From Aradus depressus (taxonomy: Eukaryota; Arthropoda; Insecta; Hemiptera; Aradidae): 64,000 bases of DNA. The notes beneath the pieces are model-generated. The model was not told the DNA's origin. It was given only the letters and a program-made list of their open reading frames with translations, and made no database searches. The stretch spans positions 35,349,489 to 35,413,488 of the forward strand of contig OY759224.1 of the NCBI GenBank assembly GCA_963662175.1, written 5' to 3'. The position numbers and the translations under genes were made by a program. Positions 47,184-57,589 of this stretch are shown in pieces (the first letter of the stretch is position 1; each line of letters begins with the position of its first letter).

Positions 47184-47608
47184 GTAAAATTAGACAATAC
47201 CACTAATAAACTTATGTTTTATTTCATTTAAGTTCATAAACTAGACTGTTCGTTAGTTTGTTGCCAATTTTGGGGACGTCGCCAATCGGCTCCATGACCA
47301 ACCTAATCCGAAATGGAAGCCCGCCTCAAACTGAGGTGTGCAGGTAGAGTGGGAGGATAGTTGTGCAGTCTTGTATGTATTTTATTTTCCCAGCAATACT
47401 CGTACAAAGTATAGAGAAAGTTTTGTAATTGGTAAGAAATGCGGTGTGGTTTTTACCGGAATTTCATGTTTTCATATTGTAAAATCAAGAATGGTTATGT
47501 AGATACGAAATTTTATAGCTGTATCCGGAATCTCATGAGGTCGACAGCTATTGATTTTCAGATAAATAAGATAAGAGAGAAAGAGGGGTTCTGAGAAAAT
47601 GACGATTC

Positions 47609-48362
47609 TTTTTTTTTTTTATTATTATTTACAAATGGCTATTTACAACTGTATACACATAAATACAACAAGCAAATGTGCTAATAAAGAGGTAATGGCA
47701 ATGTCAAAATGTCATGAGAAGAGAAATCACCCAGTGGTGATACTCCCTAGTCACTGTTTTTCTCTCGCTTTTGGCTAATCACTGTCACTGTCACTGCTTC
47801 TGATCAGGAGATATCTAGGCCATTGACGCTTAAGCCGTCGTTGGGGAAGTATGGCAGAATGGAGGGCACGGACTAGAGGATTATTGTGGGAACTAAGAAG
47901 GGAAAATAATTTTTTATATTTGGATTTAACGACTTCAGTAATGAAAGATACGTTAAGGTCAGTGTGAAGGGTTTTGTTGGAGACGTAGTAAGGAGCATTG
48001 GCTATTGTACGAAGGATTTTGGATTGAAGGGATTGGATGCGCTGGAGATTGGAAGCCTTGGCAGAACCCCAGAGTTCAAGTCCGTAAGTCCACATAGGTT
48101 TGAGTATTGAGTTGTATATAAGTCGTTTTGTTGTCAAAGTTAGTTTGGATCTTTTGTCTAGTAGTCTTAGTAGAAGTTTATAACGTCTGTTCATTTCTTG
48201 TCTTTTCAGTCTCGTGTGAGGATTCCAAGTTAGTCGTTTGTCGAGTATGAGGCCTAGATAGCGGACTTCGTTTTTTAAAGGGATGGGATTTTTGTTAAGG
48301 TACACTGGAGGGCAGGTATATTTTCGACGAAGGGTGAAGACGATGTGAACTGATTTTGTGTT
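47609..48362 (-). pseudogene. 5'-truncated Jockey-type LINE (RT C-terminal part)
   Basis: From 48361 to 47775 the - strand frame is open and encodes FNTKSVHIVFTLRRKY, YLGLILDKRLTWNPH, RLIYNSILKPMWTYGLELWG, RIQSLQSKILRTIANAPYYV: the thumb and downstream region of a Jockey-clade reverse transcriptase. The catalytic core is missing. A 3' UTR and A tail (T run 47609-47620) follow. aaatgacgattc at 47597-47608 and 48363-48374 is a perfect 12-bp target-site duplication. The open frame and perfect duplication suggest recent insertion. Confidence 0.93.
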
Positions 48363-48419
48363 AAATGACGATTCAAGTCAAAAATCCTAAAAACGAAATT
48401 TTATATAAGCATTAAGAAG

Positions 48420-48900
48420 TACCTACTTGAATAGAGCTGGGGAAGTACACTGGCGGTGATTCACTGACGACATTGTGCCCATAGCGCTGTAGAGAGGACG
48501 AGGCTCAGTGTTACAACTAGAGTGGACTTGAAACGCCTGACAGGATCGTACCTGGGACTGAACCCGCGGAAGCTAATGAGTGAGGCTGATTACCCAGAGT
48601 TCAGTCGATTCGTCGCCTCCTGGCAGAGGGTAAAGAAGGCAGTATAATGTGGCTCCGGGGATGACCGCTGGGTGCTCCAAGACAACAGCCATAAACATAG
48701 ATGCCCTGAGCTCACTCGAGAAACGACAATAAGGTAGGTTGGGGGAGCCAAGAGATCGACCAGGAGAGTCGCTGGGTCCTACAACTGGGACCTAGCACCA
48801 AATAAATATATTAAATTCAATTACCTAAGTCCCCTCTAAGCGGCGGACGGGTGGTGTGGAGCCCCCTTCAGGGCCGCTACACCTGTAAAAGAAGAGAAAA
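48420..48900. other. GC-richer unclassified segment
   Basis: No open frame of note. 48426-48465 (ctggggaagtacactggcgg) resembles 22353-22385 (ttggggaagtacattgtcgg), hinting at a dispersed repeat. Confidence 0.35.
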
Positions 48901-49246
48901 AAATAGTGTTACATAATGTCTCCTAAGAAGCCAAATTGGATGCGTTAATCAGGGCGGGGGGGCCTGGTCTTGCCCAACTCGGCTCTATCGGTTTACAATT
49001 CAAAACTCCCTCTTATTTATGATGCTTTGGAATGCTACAGCATGTATAAACAGCTGCCAACTCCTCATGAGAGAGATAATTTTCTCATTAGCCAGGCTTC
49101 GGTTAAGCGAGGTTACTTTGTATCAACGGACATAAAAAAAACAACATTAAGGTGTAGTGAAGGTCCACGCCGTAGATTTTCCGTGAAAACGTCGGGATAA
49201 AATCATTTTTCATTTTCTTTTCGATGCTGCCGTAGCTCTTGCATTT

Positions 49247-49277
49247 GGAGGGGTTGGCCGCCAAGTGGTGTAAGTCC
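49247..49277 (+). repeat. left terminal inverted repeat
   Basis: GGAGGGGTTGGCCGCCAAGT and onward to GTAAGTCC. It is the inverse of 51824-51854. Confidence 0.9.
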
Positions 49278-49639
49278 GAAATTGTAAATGTTGAGGAGAC
49301 ACAATTCAAAATTCAGCATGCTAGGTAAATTCGAGTAAACAGTATAAAAATTAACTACTAGCTTTTAAATTTACTTTAGCAATGCATGCAATGATTTTTG
49401 AAGTAAAAATGCATTTAGTCTCAGTTAGTTCCTCAGAAATAAAATTTTAAAATTATCATTACGTAATTATTCAAGGAAAACAACCAGCAAATGACAGAGT
49501 AATTATGGTTTGCACACTTTTTATTATAGAAAAATATTAGGTATTATTATTATTAAGGTATCATTATTAGTAGTAGGTTACAAAGATTCATCATGAAAAA
49601 GGGATAAAAATAACTAGTCGTAGCAAAGAAACTCCGTAA

Positions 49640-51487
49640 TTATTCTTCAGATTCAGGATTCGTTTCTGGAATATTATTTTGGTTCTCTTGAACGTCACCA
49701 TGTCCAGTTTTCAAGCTGATGAAGTAATTATGACGGTATGGAGGTATGAAGGTCAACAAATCCATCATATCTTTCTTCTTTTGAGCTGTCACAGATCTTC
49801 CTACAGGATATTCCAATTGAAGTTGATGCCGACTTAAACCCATAGACGGTCGACCAGCCATACTACCAGTGGAGTGTTTTTTCCGTAAGTCTAGTTCTTC
49901 AAAAGGAGTCAAAGGATTCAAGGTTTCCTTGTAAAAAATTGCATGCGGGTTTATTCTCATGTATTTTAGGTGTCGCATTTTCAACCAATTGACTTCTGCG
50001 CCAGAAATACTTTTCTTCCTCTTGGTAACACAAGTTTGAAGATTTCTGACGGAAACAAAATCAGGAGCTTTCATTTTTCTCAGAATAAACTTATTCTTTC
50101 GACGTGCATCTGCCATCACATCATACCAGTCCTCAGGAACGTACAATATTTTCTTTTTGCTGGCAATTTCGACGCTTCCAAAGTCGCTGTCGTTGGGAAG
50201 GTACGAATGTCCTGAAACCAAGAATGTTTGTTCCACCGTTTCTATGTGGTTGTCTCGGGCTTGGACGTATCGCATCAATGTAAGTGCTACATTGATATTA
50301 CGGTTCTGGCCTGCGCAGGTATCCGAATAAATCACAATATGTTTAATTGACGGATTGGAAGATATTACCTCTCTGAAGTGAACTAAGAGAGATGACGCAA
50401 TCTCTACTGACCCCCTGGACGCAATGGTTTCGTCCCAACAGTAGAAGTAGCCTTTATTTTTTTTCATGTCATGGATTCCGAAGTTATATACATACATATT
50501 ACGTTTATAGTATGCATCACTAACTGACAGGATAGGAAATGGGAGGGCTTTCTGCAGATCCATAGCCATTACGTATGTTTCGGGGTTCCTTGACAAAGAA
50601 TCACTCTTCATACTCGCACGCGCTGCTTCAGCTCTTCTGAGATGCAATTCATGGCTAGTGTCCGAGCCAGACATCTCTAATTCAGTTAGAGTTATAGTCA
50701 TTTTCTTGATTTTGTACTCGTCACACGACTTGCACGTATCTTTCCGTGGAGATTGAAAATGTAGGTTAAATTTTGTATTGAACACGTGACGGTAGAAACT
50801 TTCCTTTTGAGCAACTTCGTTTTCCCTGGCACAAACTTCTTTGTATAGATCATACATTTTTCTAATGTTCAGAAGAGGGCTCAGGTATTGCCTATTCTGA
50901 TTGTCAGTCCTTGTATAGTGTGATTCGCACGATGGAAAACTCTTGATGTGATCTTCAATGAAGGTAACATCTTCTGTAGGGATCTTTCTTGGATTGGCCT
51001 TCTTTCCCCTTAAATCCTCACCTGGCTTCATTCCACCACGAAATTTTTGCACTGCTCTGGTCATCCTGCCATCACTGATAGAGAAAGTTTGTAAAAAGAA
51101 CTGTTTGCAAACCTCGACTGTGCCTGAAGGTACATTAACAACAAATTTATTCACAACAGTACGAGTACCGCGACTGTTGTCTCGTTCGCGAATTCTCGTA
51201 GGCCTGAAACATTGAATGAGTCCGCAGAGATAAGCATTCTGTGCAGAAAAATTTCCCATTTTCCAAAATGTGTCGTGCAGTTGGGCTCTTTCCTGTTCGG
51301 ACATTTTTGAAAAGCATGATTTACGGCACATGCAATCTATGTGACGAAACATTTTAGCTGTTCTTAGCTTACCTGAACGGTCAGTATACTGTTGCCCACT
51401 GTTTCGTTTTTCTTTTGCAAAGAGTCGTTTATGTTTTTTAGGCTGTACAGCTCGTTTTTTCGTCCGCGAAATGCTTCCGTCGTCCAT
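49640..51487 (-). CDS. putative transposase, DUF7869-like family
   Basis: A 615-residue uninterrupted gene inside a TIR-bounded element. Residues 10-21 are strongly basic (likely nuclear localisation). Cysteine clusters CxCxxxC (52-58) and CKSC (252-255) suggest zinc binding. The C-terminal half has the pattern MAMDLQKALPFP (D310), YVYNFGIHD, YCWDETIASRGSVEIAS, VIYSDTCAGQNRN (D389), VSGHSYLPNDSDFGSVE (H427, D433/D435, E440). I recognise this as the widespread arthropod family usually labelled DUF7869 or uncharacterised. The spaced acidic residues look like an RNase H-fold DDD/E nuclease, and the TIRs support a transposase role; both are inference. Not related to the host genes nearby. No frameshift or stop. 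Confidence 0.85.
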   Translation of the reverse strand: MDDGSISRTKKRAVQPKKHKRLFAKEKRNSGQQYTDRSGKLRTAKMFRHIDCMCRKSCFSKMSEQERAQLHDTFWKMGNFSAQNAYLCGLIQCFRPTRIRERDNSRGTRTVVNKFVVNVPSGTVEVCKQFFLQTFSISDGRMTRAVQKFRGGMKPGEDLRGKKANPRKIPTEDVTFIEDHIKSFPSCESHYTRTDNQNRQYLSPLLNIRKMYDLYKEVCARENEVAQKESFYRHVFNTKFNLHFQSPRKDTCKSCDEYKIKKMTITLTELEMSGSDTSHELHLRRAEAARASMKSDSLSRNPETYVMAMDLQKALPFPILSVSDAYYKRNMYVYNFGIHDMKKNKGYFYCWDETIASRGSVEIASSLLVHFREVISSNPSIKHIVIYSDTCAGQNRNINVALTLMRYVQARDNHIETVEQTFLVSGHSYLPNDSDFGSVEIASKKKILYVPEDWYDVMADARRKNKFILRKMKAPDFVSVRNLQTCVTKRKKSISGAEVNWLKMRHLKYMRINPHAIFYKETLNPLTPFEELDLRKKHSTGSMAGRPSMGLSRHQLQLEYPVGRSVTAQKKKDMMDLLTFIPPYRHNYFISLKTGHGDVQENQNNIPETNPESEE

Positions 51488-51658
51488 TTTTTATGGTTAT
51501 CACAGTTCTATGAAGACCGTATTTCGAATAGACAAGAACAACGCAATAAACACGGCTTACAAACACAAACAACGCAAGAGAAAACACACCGATAGTATTA
51601 GGAAGATACAAAGGAGGTTATAACGAGTATAACCTTGCGACGATGACGTGGCTGATTG

Positions 51659-51765
51659 GACTTACACCACTTGGCCCCAAAGCGCTCAGTTGATTTATTA
51701 GTCTAACAACATAACAGTGCTCTCTACCAGCATTCCAGAAAACTAAACACTACACCACTTGGCAA
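51659..51765. repeat. subterminal repeats of transposon
   Basis: gacttacaccacttggc at 51659-51675 and actacaccacttggca at 51750-51765 repeat the inner part of the right TIR in the same orientation. Likely extra transposase-binding sites; no counterpart is seen at the left end. Confidence 0.75.
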
Positions 51766-51823
51766 ATCAACAGATGCGACTGTGAACATTGTAAAACTGG
51801 TATAAGCCCATTTTCGTATTTTT

Positions 51824-51854
51824 GGACTTACACCACTTGGCAGCTAACCCCTCC
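51824..51854 (-). repeat. right terminal inverted repeat
   Basis: GGACTTACACCACTTGGCAG to AACCCCTCC on +. It lies 340 bp upstream of the transposase start. Confidence 0.9.
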
Positions 51855-51859
51855 ATTTG

Positions 51860-52855
51860 CTCGGCACTAGACTTTTTAGGTTTTTAAAATTCCTTTTGAT
51901 ACGAGCTTTCCTCTGATTTGCGTTTTCTATAATTCCGCGCATATTGACGATTCATATGAGACATCTTTAATTTTTTTGCAATCTTCAATTCAATACCGAT
52001 TTTTATATATATTTCGGCGAATATTTTTATTGCTTCACTTCGAGTCCTAATAGTGCTCCTCAATCTCTTACAATGACACCCCGAATCAACGTCCTATCTA
52101 AACGTGTTATCACGCTACACTATTTTCTAATTTTAATCAACGCTAATTCGCAACAATCATCCGCCGGCACCCACACTAGCCCGATAACGTCACAGGCAAA
52201 ACAAACACTGCAGAACCAACACATACAGACATGCTCTATCCATTGTGACCTCAACCGTTGTTATCGCATTATTAGTCTCGTAGTTACTATCGATTGAAAT
52301 CTGACGGTATTTTGTAACACAAGAAAGTTTGACCGGCTATCACTGTGCTTAACGAGCGAATAGATGTTTTCACGTCAAAATCCCATAGGCAAAACAGCCT
52401 CTCAACAATTAGACCCAACCCTCTACAATCCTGCATGAAATTTATGATTATTGTAAAGTGTAATATTTGTGAAACGGTGTTTCCAATTATTCAAATATAG
52501 CCTAACAGTTAGTACACCGCGAGTGCTAGTTGTGCTAGTGCTAGTTGTCTAGGAGGACGGATGATGTGTGCCTGGCCACGTGGACACACATCTATAATCT
52601 GGTTTGGTTCCAACTAACATATGCCACTTCAAGTCTCATCTCATACATTTTAATATTGTGTGACATTGAGACCAAGCTAGAGGTCAACTTTGACACTTTT
52701 AGTCAATATCACTATGATTCATCACTAAATTCCATCTCAATATTTCACTTCTTTTATACAGGTCGTAAGATGGCTTTTACAGGGCTAAATTTAGAAATAA
52801 CAGTGTTTGTTATTGTCACAAAGAAAATAATGTCAAATGTTAAATAAATATATAA
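51860..52855. other. intergenic, nothing recognised
   Basis: Short open frames at 52073 and 52545 show no domain. The DNA is AT-rich. Confidence 0.5.
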
Positions 52856-52889
52856 ATAATAATTGAATTAATAAAATAAATAATAATTA

Positions 52890-54140
52890 AAACAAAAAGA
52901 ATAACATTTCCTGTAGAAATTATAGCTGGTCTTCTACTAAATTTTTATTTCTAAGTTCAAGACGTGCAATTTTGAAGAAAGTGCACGTATTTTTAAAAAC
53001 CGGGTGCGTGCAACTCCGATGCGTGGCGAAATGAGCGTGACAACGTCTGAGTTGCGAGATTGCGAAAGTGTCAAGAATCAAATATAACAAATCATTTCAA
53101 TAAAATTTTTGAACCTTGAAACAATTTAAAAACAATATAGAAAGAAAACATTCATAAGCATAATAGTTTTCAAAAAATGAAAATTTGGTTAAAAAGAGTT
53201 TATTCGATAAAAATATTATTTTCAAATTCATAGATCAAATAGTTTTAGAATAGTGAACAATTTTATGAAGCGTTTATTTAAATCAATGCTATTTTCACAT
53301 TTATACATCATGTAGGACAATAATGTAATTGTGAAGTTCAATCAACAATTCGATTAGTTAAGAGATAACACAAGGTGGCGGATGCTCTCTCTCTCTCGGC
53401 GCATGCGCGATACGAAAGTAACATGTAGGTAACACAGTTTTCTAACATGGGGTGCTGGCCTTCCAATTTATAAGACGTTGTCACGTCAAAAAAAATCCAA
53501 TTAACAAACTTTTCATTTGGTTTTCTTCTAAATTTACTAAAGAGATGCCATACTGTTGTTCTAAATTTTGCAAAAATGTTATCTGATCCAAAGGTATAAA
53601 TAAATTATCTTACTGGGTTACCATAGAAAATGAATAGCACAGAATAAGAGTACAAATATTTGGGTTTATTTACTTAAATCTATATTATCAACTAAATACT
53701 GAAAAATAAAAAGACATTAAATTAATTTAAAAAAAAGAAATTTTATAAACTAATAAATAATGGCCATTCTTCAAATCAAAGTTATTTACGGCATATAAAA
53801 CATATAAATAAATAAAAGTACCTCCTTTGCACATCTATTTCAATGTTATTTCACACCTTTTTGGTTCACCGCACCTTAAGCCTAAACACTTCTCTCACTC
53901 CTAGCCTGTCCACCTTCACATCTGTTCCATACTTCACACCTCCACAACCCAACTTAGACTGCTCCACTCTATTAAAAACAGCTGATCAACACGTCTTTTG
54001 TTTTCCACTCATTGGTTCATTCTAAAACAAAATGTATCGTATAGTTATTCACTAATTTAGTTACTTCAATTCTAACTGCTGTTTTTTGTTTATCCCAATA
54101 AATATAATTAATTTTATAATATATTATTAATAATTGTAGG
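52890..54140. repeat. long dispersed/segmental repeat, copy A
   Basis: tcctgtagaaattatagctg, taccatag-type and acacctttttggttcacc blocks match copy B (60840-62240) in the same order. About 490 bp (52998-53487) are absent from copy B; within them cgtgacaacgtct (53037) and agacgttgtcacg (53472) are inverted. Confidence 0.85.
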
Positions 54141-54167
54141 AATATTGAGAGTCAGTCCAAGATGGAT

Positions 54168-54225
54168 GAAGAAAACACTATTCAAACGCCAACGTTTCGA
54201 TATATTTTATATCTTCATCAGGGCC
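54168..54225 (-). repeat. hammerhead-like motif
   Basis: Reversed: GGCC-CTGATGA-A-GATAT-AAA-ATATC-GAAACGTTGGCG. A CUGAUGA box, perfect 5-bp stem II, GAAA, self-complementary ACGT, and GCC/GGC able to pair as stem I. No long palindrome flanks it. Confidence 0.55.
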
Positions 54226-54273
54226 TACAAACATGGGGGGAATCAAGATTAAAATCACAATTAAACAAAATTA

Positions 54274-54387
54274 GTAAATTTAGGAGTTCCATAGTCAGGC
54301 TCATGTTCACCAGAGCGACGAAAGAGCGCTCAGGTAGTAGGCGATATGACCTCGTAGTTGAAGTGCGGTTATGAGTCACAATAACTT
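54274..54387 (+). mobile_element. SINE1 3' fragment
   Basis: Keeps caccagagcgacgaaagagc, gtagtaggcgatatgacctc and tgagtcacaataactta. Confidence 0.8.
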
Positions 54388-54399
54388 ACAAGATTTTCT

Positions 54400-54953
54400 T
54401 CAAAGAACAATATTATCTAGAACAATGGACAACTTAAAGACACCAACTGCCTCATCCAGCTTATTATCTTCGTCTTCAATGTCGCTTAAAAGTATTGAGA
54501 CTTGTTTATTGTCGCTTTTAGAATAGTTTCAATCGCTATTAAAAAATAGTTCAAAATGTTGTATGTAGTGTTTTTTCCACTGCTCAAATTCTCATCAAAC
54601 TAAAATGATGATGGTTTGAATTATTATTACACGTTTTCATTCTAAACAAAGTTTGATTTTTAAAATAAGTATAAATGAATATCTAGATTTCAGTATTATT
54701 CACATTTTAATAATTGGCAAAACATATAAAACTTGTCTACTGAGCTCAAGATCGCGGGTTCGAAACCAGACCGTCCTTCGATCCCTTAATCACATGGTAT
54801 TTGGCGAAAAGTGTCCAATGTGGCTAATTTTGTGTATCAATACATTTTTCGATCTGATTGTTCGTTTTCGCATAAATCAAGCAAATGTGTCGTAAAATAG
54901 GAATTCTGAGACGGTATTTCGCAAATATCTGATAAACCTGACGAATTTCGACA
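54400..54953. other. intergenic; B-box remnant
   Basis: ctgagctcaagatcgcgggttcgaaacc (54741-54768) is a lone SINE1 head piece. Nothing else recognised. Confidence 0.5.
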
Positions 54954-55571
54954 ACCACTCTCCCAGGCCTCAGGCCACTCTCCCAGGCCTCAGGCCACTC
55001 TCCCAGGTCCCAGGCCACTCTCCCAGGCCTCAGGCCACTCTCCCAGGTCCCAGGCCTCTCTCTTAGGTCCCAGGCCACTCTCTTAGGTCCCAGGCCACTC
55101 TCCCAGGTCCCAGGCCACTCTCTTAGGTCCCAGGCCACTCTCCCAGGTCCCAGGCCACTCTCCCAGGTCCCAGGCCACTCTCCCAGGTCCCAGGCCACTC
55201 TCTTAGGTCCCAGGCCACTCTCTTAGGTCCCAGGCCACTCTCCCAGGTCCCAGGCCACTCTCTTAGGTCCCAGGCCACTCTCCCAGGTCCCAGGCCACTC
55301 TCCCAGGCCCCAGGCTACTCTCCCAGGTCCCAGGCCACTTTCCCAGGCCTCAGGCCACTCTCTCAGGCCTCAGGTCACTCTCCCAGGCCCCAGGCCACTC
55401 TCCCAGGTCCCAGGCCACTCTCTTAGGTCCCAGGCCACTCTCCCAGGCCCCAGGCCACTCTCCCAGGCCCCAGGCCACTCTCCCGGGTCCCAGGCCACTC
55501 TCCCAGGTCCCAGGCCACTTTCCCAGGCCTCAGGCCACTCTCTCAGGTCTCAGGCCACTCTCCCAGGTCTC
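54954..55571. repeat. 20-bp minisatellite, about 31 units
   Basis: Unit ccactctcccaggtcccagg, with Ctctta and cct variants arranged in irregular order. A 124-codon - strand frame through it (54824-55198) is a by-product. Confidence 0.97.
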
Positions 55572-55579
55572 ACTCTCAC

Positions 55580-56080
55580 TGTCCCTCTCTTCTCCGGTAC
55601 GGTTCAATCATTCATGAGTCTCTTCCCCAAATCTCCATGGGGAGTGTTCCAAAATGTAGCTGAAGATGAATGCTGAATGAAGCCCTGGAGGGGGGCAGAC
55701 ACGTGCTCTCCCCCTTCCTCCTTCACACACCCCAACTATCATATAATAATAATTTTTTTGTTTTATATTTTATTTATTGACAACAGCTCAATTACGAACT
55801 ATACTGTCATGTGAAAACAACAAGATGTCAGCAATAACAATTATAGGTAAAGTAATGAATTATAAAGAAAAAAAAAAAGTAATATAATAATAATAATAAT
55901 AATAATGAATAAAAAATAATAATAATAATAATATGTATTTGCTTTAAAGCATAATATGGTAATGAGATACCTACGTCATATAATATGTATCAAAATAGCT
56001 AATAACAAAAAAATAATAAACATTTATTTCTGCGTCCAGTGCAAGAAGTACTACATACAAAAAAAAAAAAAAAAAAAAAT
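55580..56080. other. intergenic / 3' UTR of the exon at 56084
   Basis: (TAA)n-rich at 55885-55935. On the - strand AATAAA at 56023-56028 lies 56 bases past the stop at 56084. Confidence 0.6.
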
Positions 56081-56083
56081 TAA

Positions 56084-56280
56084 TTATAAAATTAGGGTTG
56101 GTTGGCCCAATTGACAGAAGTTCATATCAGGGATAGCCATCCCTTCGTGGTCACTTTCTGCAGGAAGTCTGCCATGTCTGTAAGACCGCTTGTGAGTGTT
56201 CCCCAAGGCTGTGGTTACTGCCAAACTGGGAACATTGTCAGCCAGGTTCTGCCTAGGTGAATACAAGTCTGAGTAGTAAT
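56084..56280 (-). CDS. orphan terminal coding exon, unknown host gene
   Basis: Reversed, a good acceptor (catccttttttcag) is followed by a 197-nt open exon: two bases of a split codon, then YYSDLYSPRQNLADNVPSL, VTTALGNTHKRSYRHGRLPA, ESDHEGMAIPDMNFCQLGQ, PTLIL and TAA. AATAAA follows 56 bases later. Codon use and composition differ from the AT-rich flanks. The polar, Tyr/Arg-rich tail resembles a cytoplasmic C terminus. I do not recognise the protein. The preceding exon must end in phase 1 and lie to the right, possibly outside the window. Confidence 0.6.
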
Positions 56281-56284
56281 CTGA

Positions 56285-57540
56285 AAAAAGGATGCTTCAG
56301 GTGATAATAAAAATAATAATAATCAAAATAATTTATAAAATAAGATAGCTTATATATTAGATTTATAACTACTTGAGTCTAACACACCTATGATTAGTAG
56401 TAATAACAAAACTATTAAAAAAAGTAAAATGAAATTAATAAAACTGAACAAATAAATACTTAAAAATATATGAGTAGGTATATAAAATAATTAAAATATA
56501 AATAATCTTAATACAAGATACATTTATAATAAATAGGCACATTTTTCAATTTAATAAAAATTAAGGTAACTATTTTTCAAAAAACTTTTCGGAAATGTCT
56601 TATTCCCGACGATCTTTCAGGACGTTCTTACGTCCCATCATCAGGTCCCAATGTGCGAGATATAGAAAAGAAAGAAAACAATGTAACCATAACAATATGT
56701 AAGATTGAGTCGAGATTTTCTGTTTAAGAGAGGGAAGGGTTGCAGTCCGCTTCCCTGAGTTTGTGTTTATCTTTTGATTCCAAGTTTCATTTTGTAAATA
56801 TTAACAAATAAATGCTGAGATATTTAAATGATTTGTAAAAGGAAATTATATTCACTTGTAGTTTTGATAACATGGTACAGTCAATTCTCCTAAACAGAAA
56901 TACAGCAAGTAATGGAATTGCTACGTATATTGAAGAAAAGAAATATAAAAGTGGGCATTGCTTCCGAAAGATTGTGAAACATGAAGAAGGACGCCTACAT
57001 GTGCTTATTAGAAGCTTTGCTGACTAAAATTATAGTGCTTATTTTTCAAGAAAAATCTAATGCTGAATACTAAAGCGAAAACGCTTATGAAGTTTATCTT
57101 AGTTGCAAACTTCTGCACGTTCACACAACCAAAAGTTCCGTCTGTTCGACTTAATTATATAATAAAATTGTATTACAATAAAATGATCTATGAAAAAGTG
57201 AACCATTTTTGGCCACAAAGCAACAACTTACACTTTTTATAAATCCTTGAAGATGACTATGAAGAACTAACTCAGCTGTTCCAGCCGTCTAGCTACTAAA
57301 AATCTGTTTAATGTATTCTAAACCGTTTGAATAAATCTTTTTATTTGAATTGAAATGCGCTAGAATAATGGTTCACGGATCATCTACTTCACTTAACTTT
57401 AATAAGAATGGCCAGAGCTCTAGCAGAGAAGTTTTGAGCAGTAAATTTTGCAAAATGTGAGGATACTTCTAAACAGTTAAATAGTAATCTGTTTATTAAA
57501 TCAAAAATCGGATATATTTAACTATTCCCAACATGGATCC
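56285..57540. other. intergenic or intron, AT-rich
   Basis: A snapback-type motif lies at 56605-56660. No exon recognised. Confidence 0.5.
56605..56660 (-). repeat. hammerhead-like motif
   Basis: Reversed: CTGATGA-TG-GGACGT-AAGA-ACGTCC-T-GAAA-GATCGTC-GGGAATAAG. CUGAUGA, a perfect 6-bp stem II, GAAA and a GTC triplet, but two extra bases and a poor stem III. Degenerate member of the snapback family. Confidence 0.45.
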
Positions 57541-57589
57541 ATGATCCCCATTAACATGGATTCATGGTCCTCATTCACCAGATATAGGT

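Larger units (their letters stand above)
46440..47237. repeat. snapback element split by two SINE insertions
   Basis: Outer arms: aacttaaatgaaataa (46450) plus aaacataagtttattagtgg (46682) on the left return inverted at 47187-47232 (ccactaataaacttatgttt, tatttcatttaagtt). A SINE2 and a SINE1 sit in the left arm. An inner hairpin (47026-47124) and an (AT)n run fill the rest. Confidence 0.75.
49247..51854 (-). mobile_element. intact-looking DNA transposon, 31-bp TIRs
   Basis: Left end 49247-49277 and right end 51824-51854 are inverted copies starting GGAGGGGTT and ending CCAAGTGGTGTAAGTCC, with two mismatches in 31 bp. Both are flanked by ATTT (49243-49246, 51855-51858), a possible 4-bp target-site duplication. 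The element is 2608 bp with a single 615-codon - strand gene. The TIR core ACTTACACCACTTGGC recurs inside the right end. Confidence 0.88.

Noticed and set aside
54824..55198. 124-codon repeat protein (WPGTWESGL type)
   Set aside because: Generated by the 20-bp array; the unit is not a multiple of three and variants are random.
56605..56660. Active hammerhead ribozyme
   Set aside because: Stem III and stem I do not pair well here; it is kept only as a degenerate member of the snapback family.
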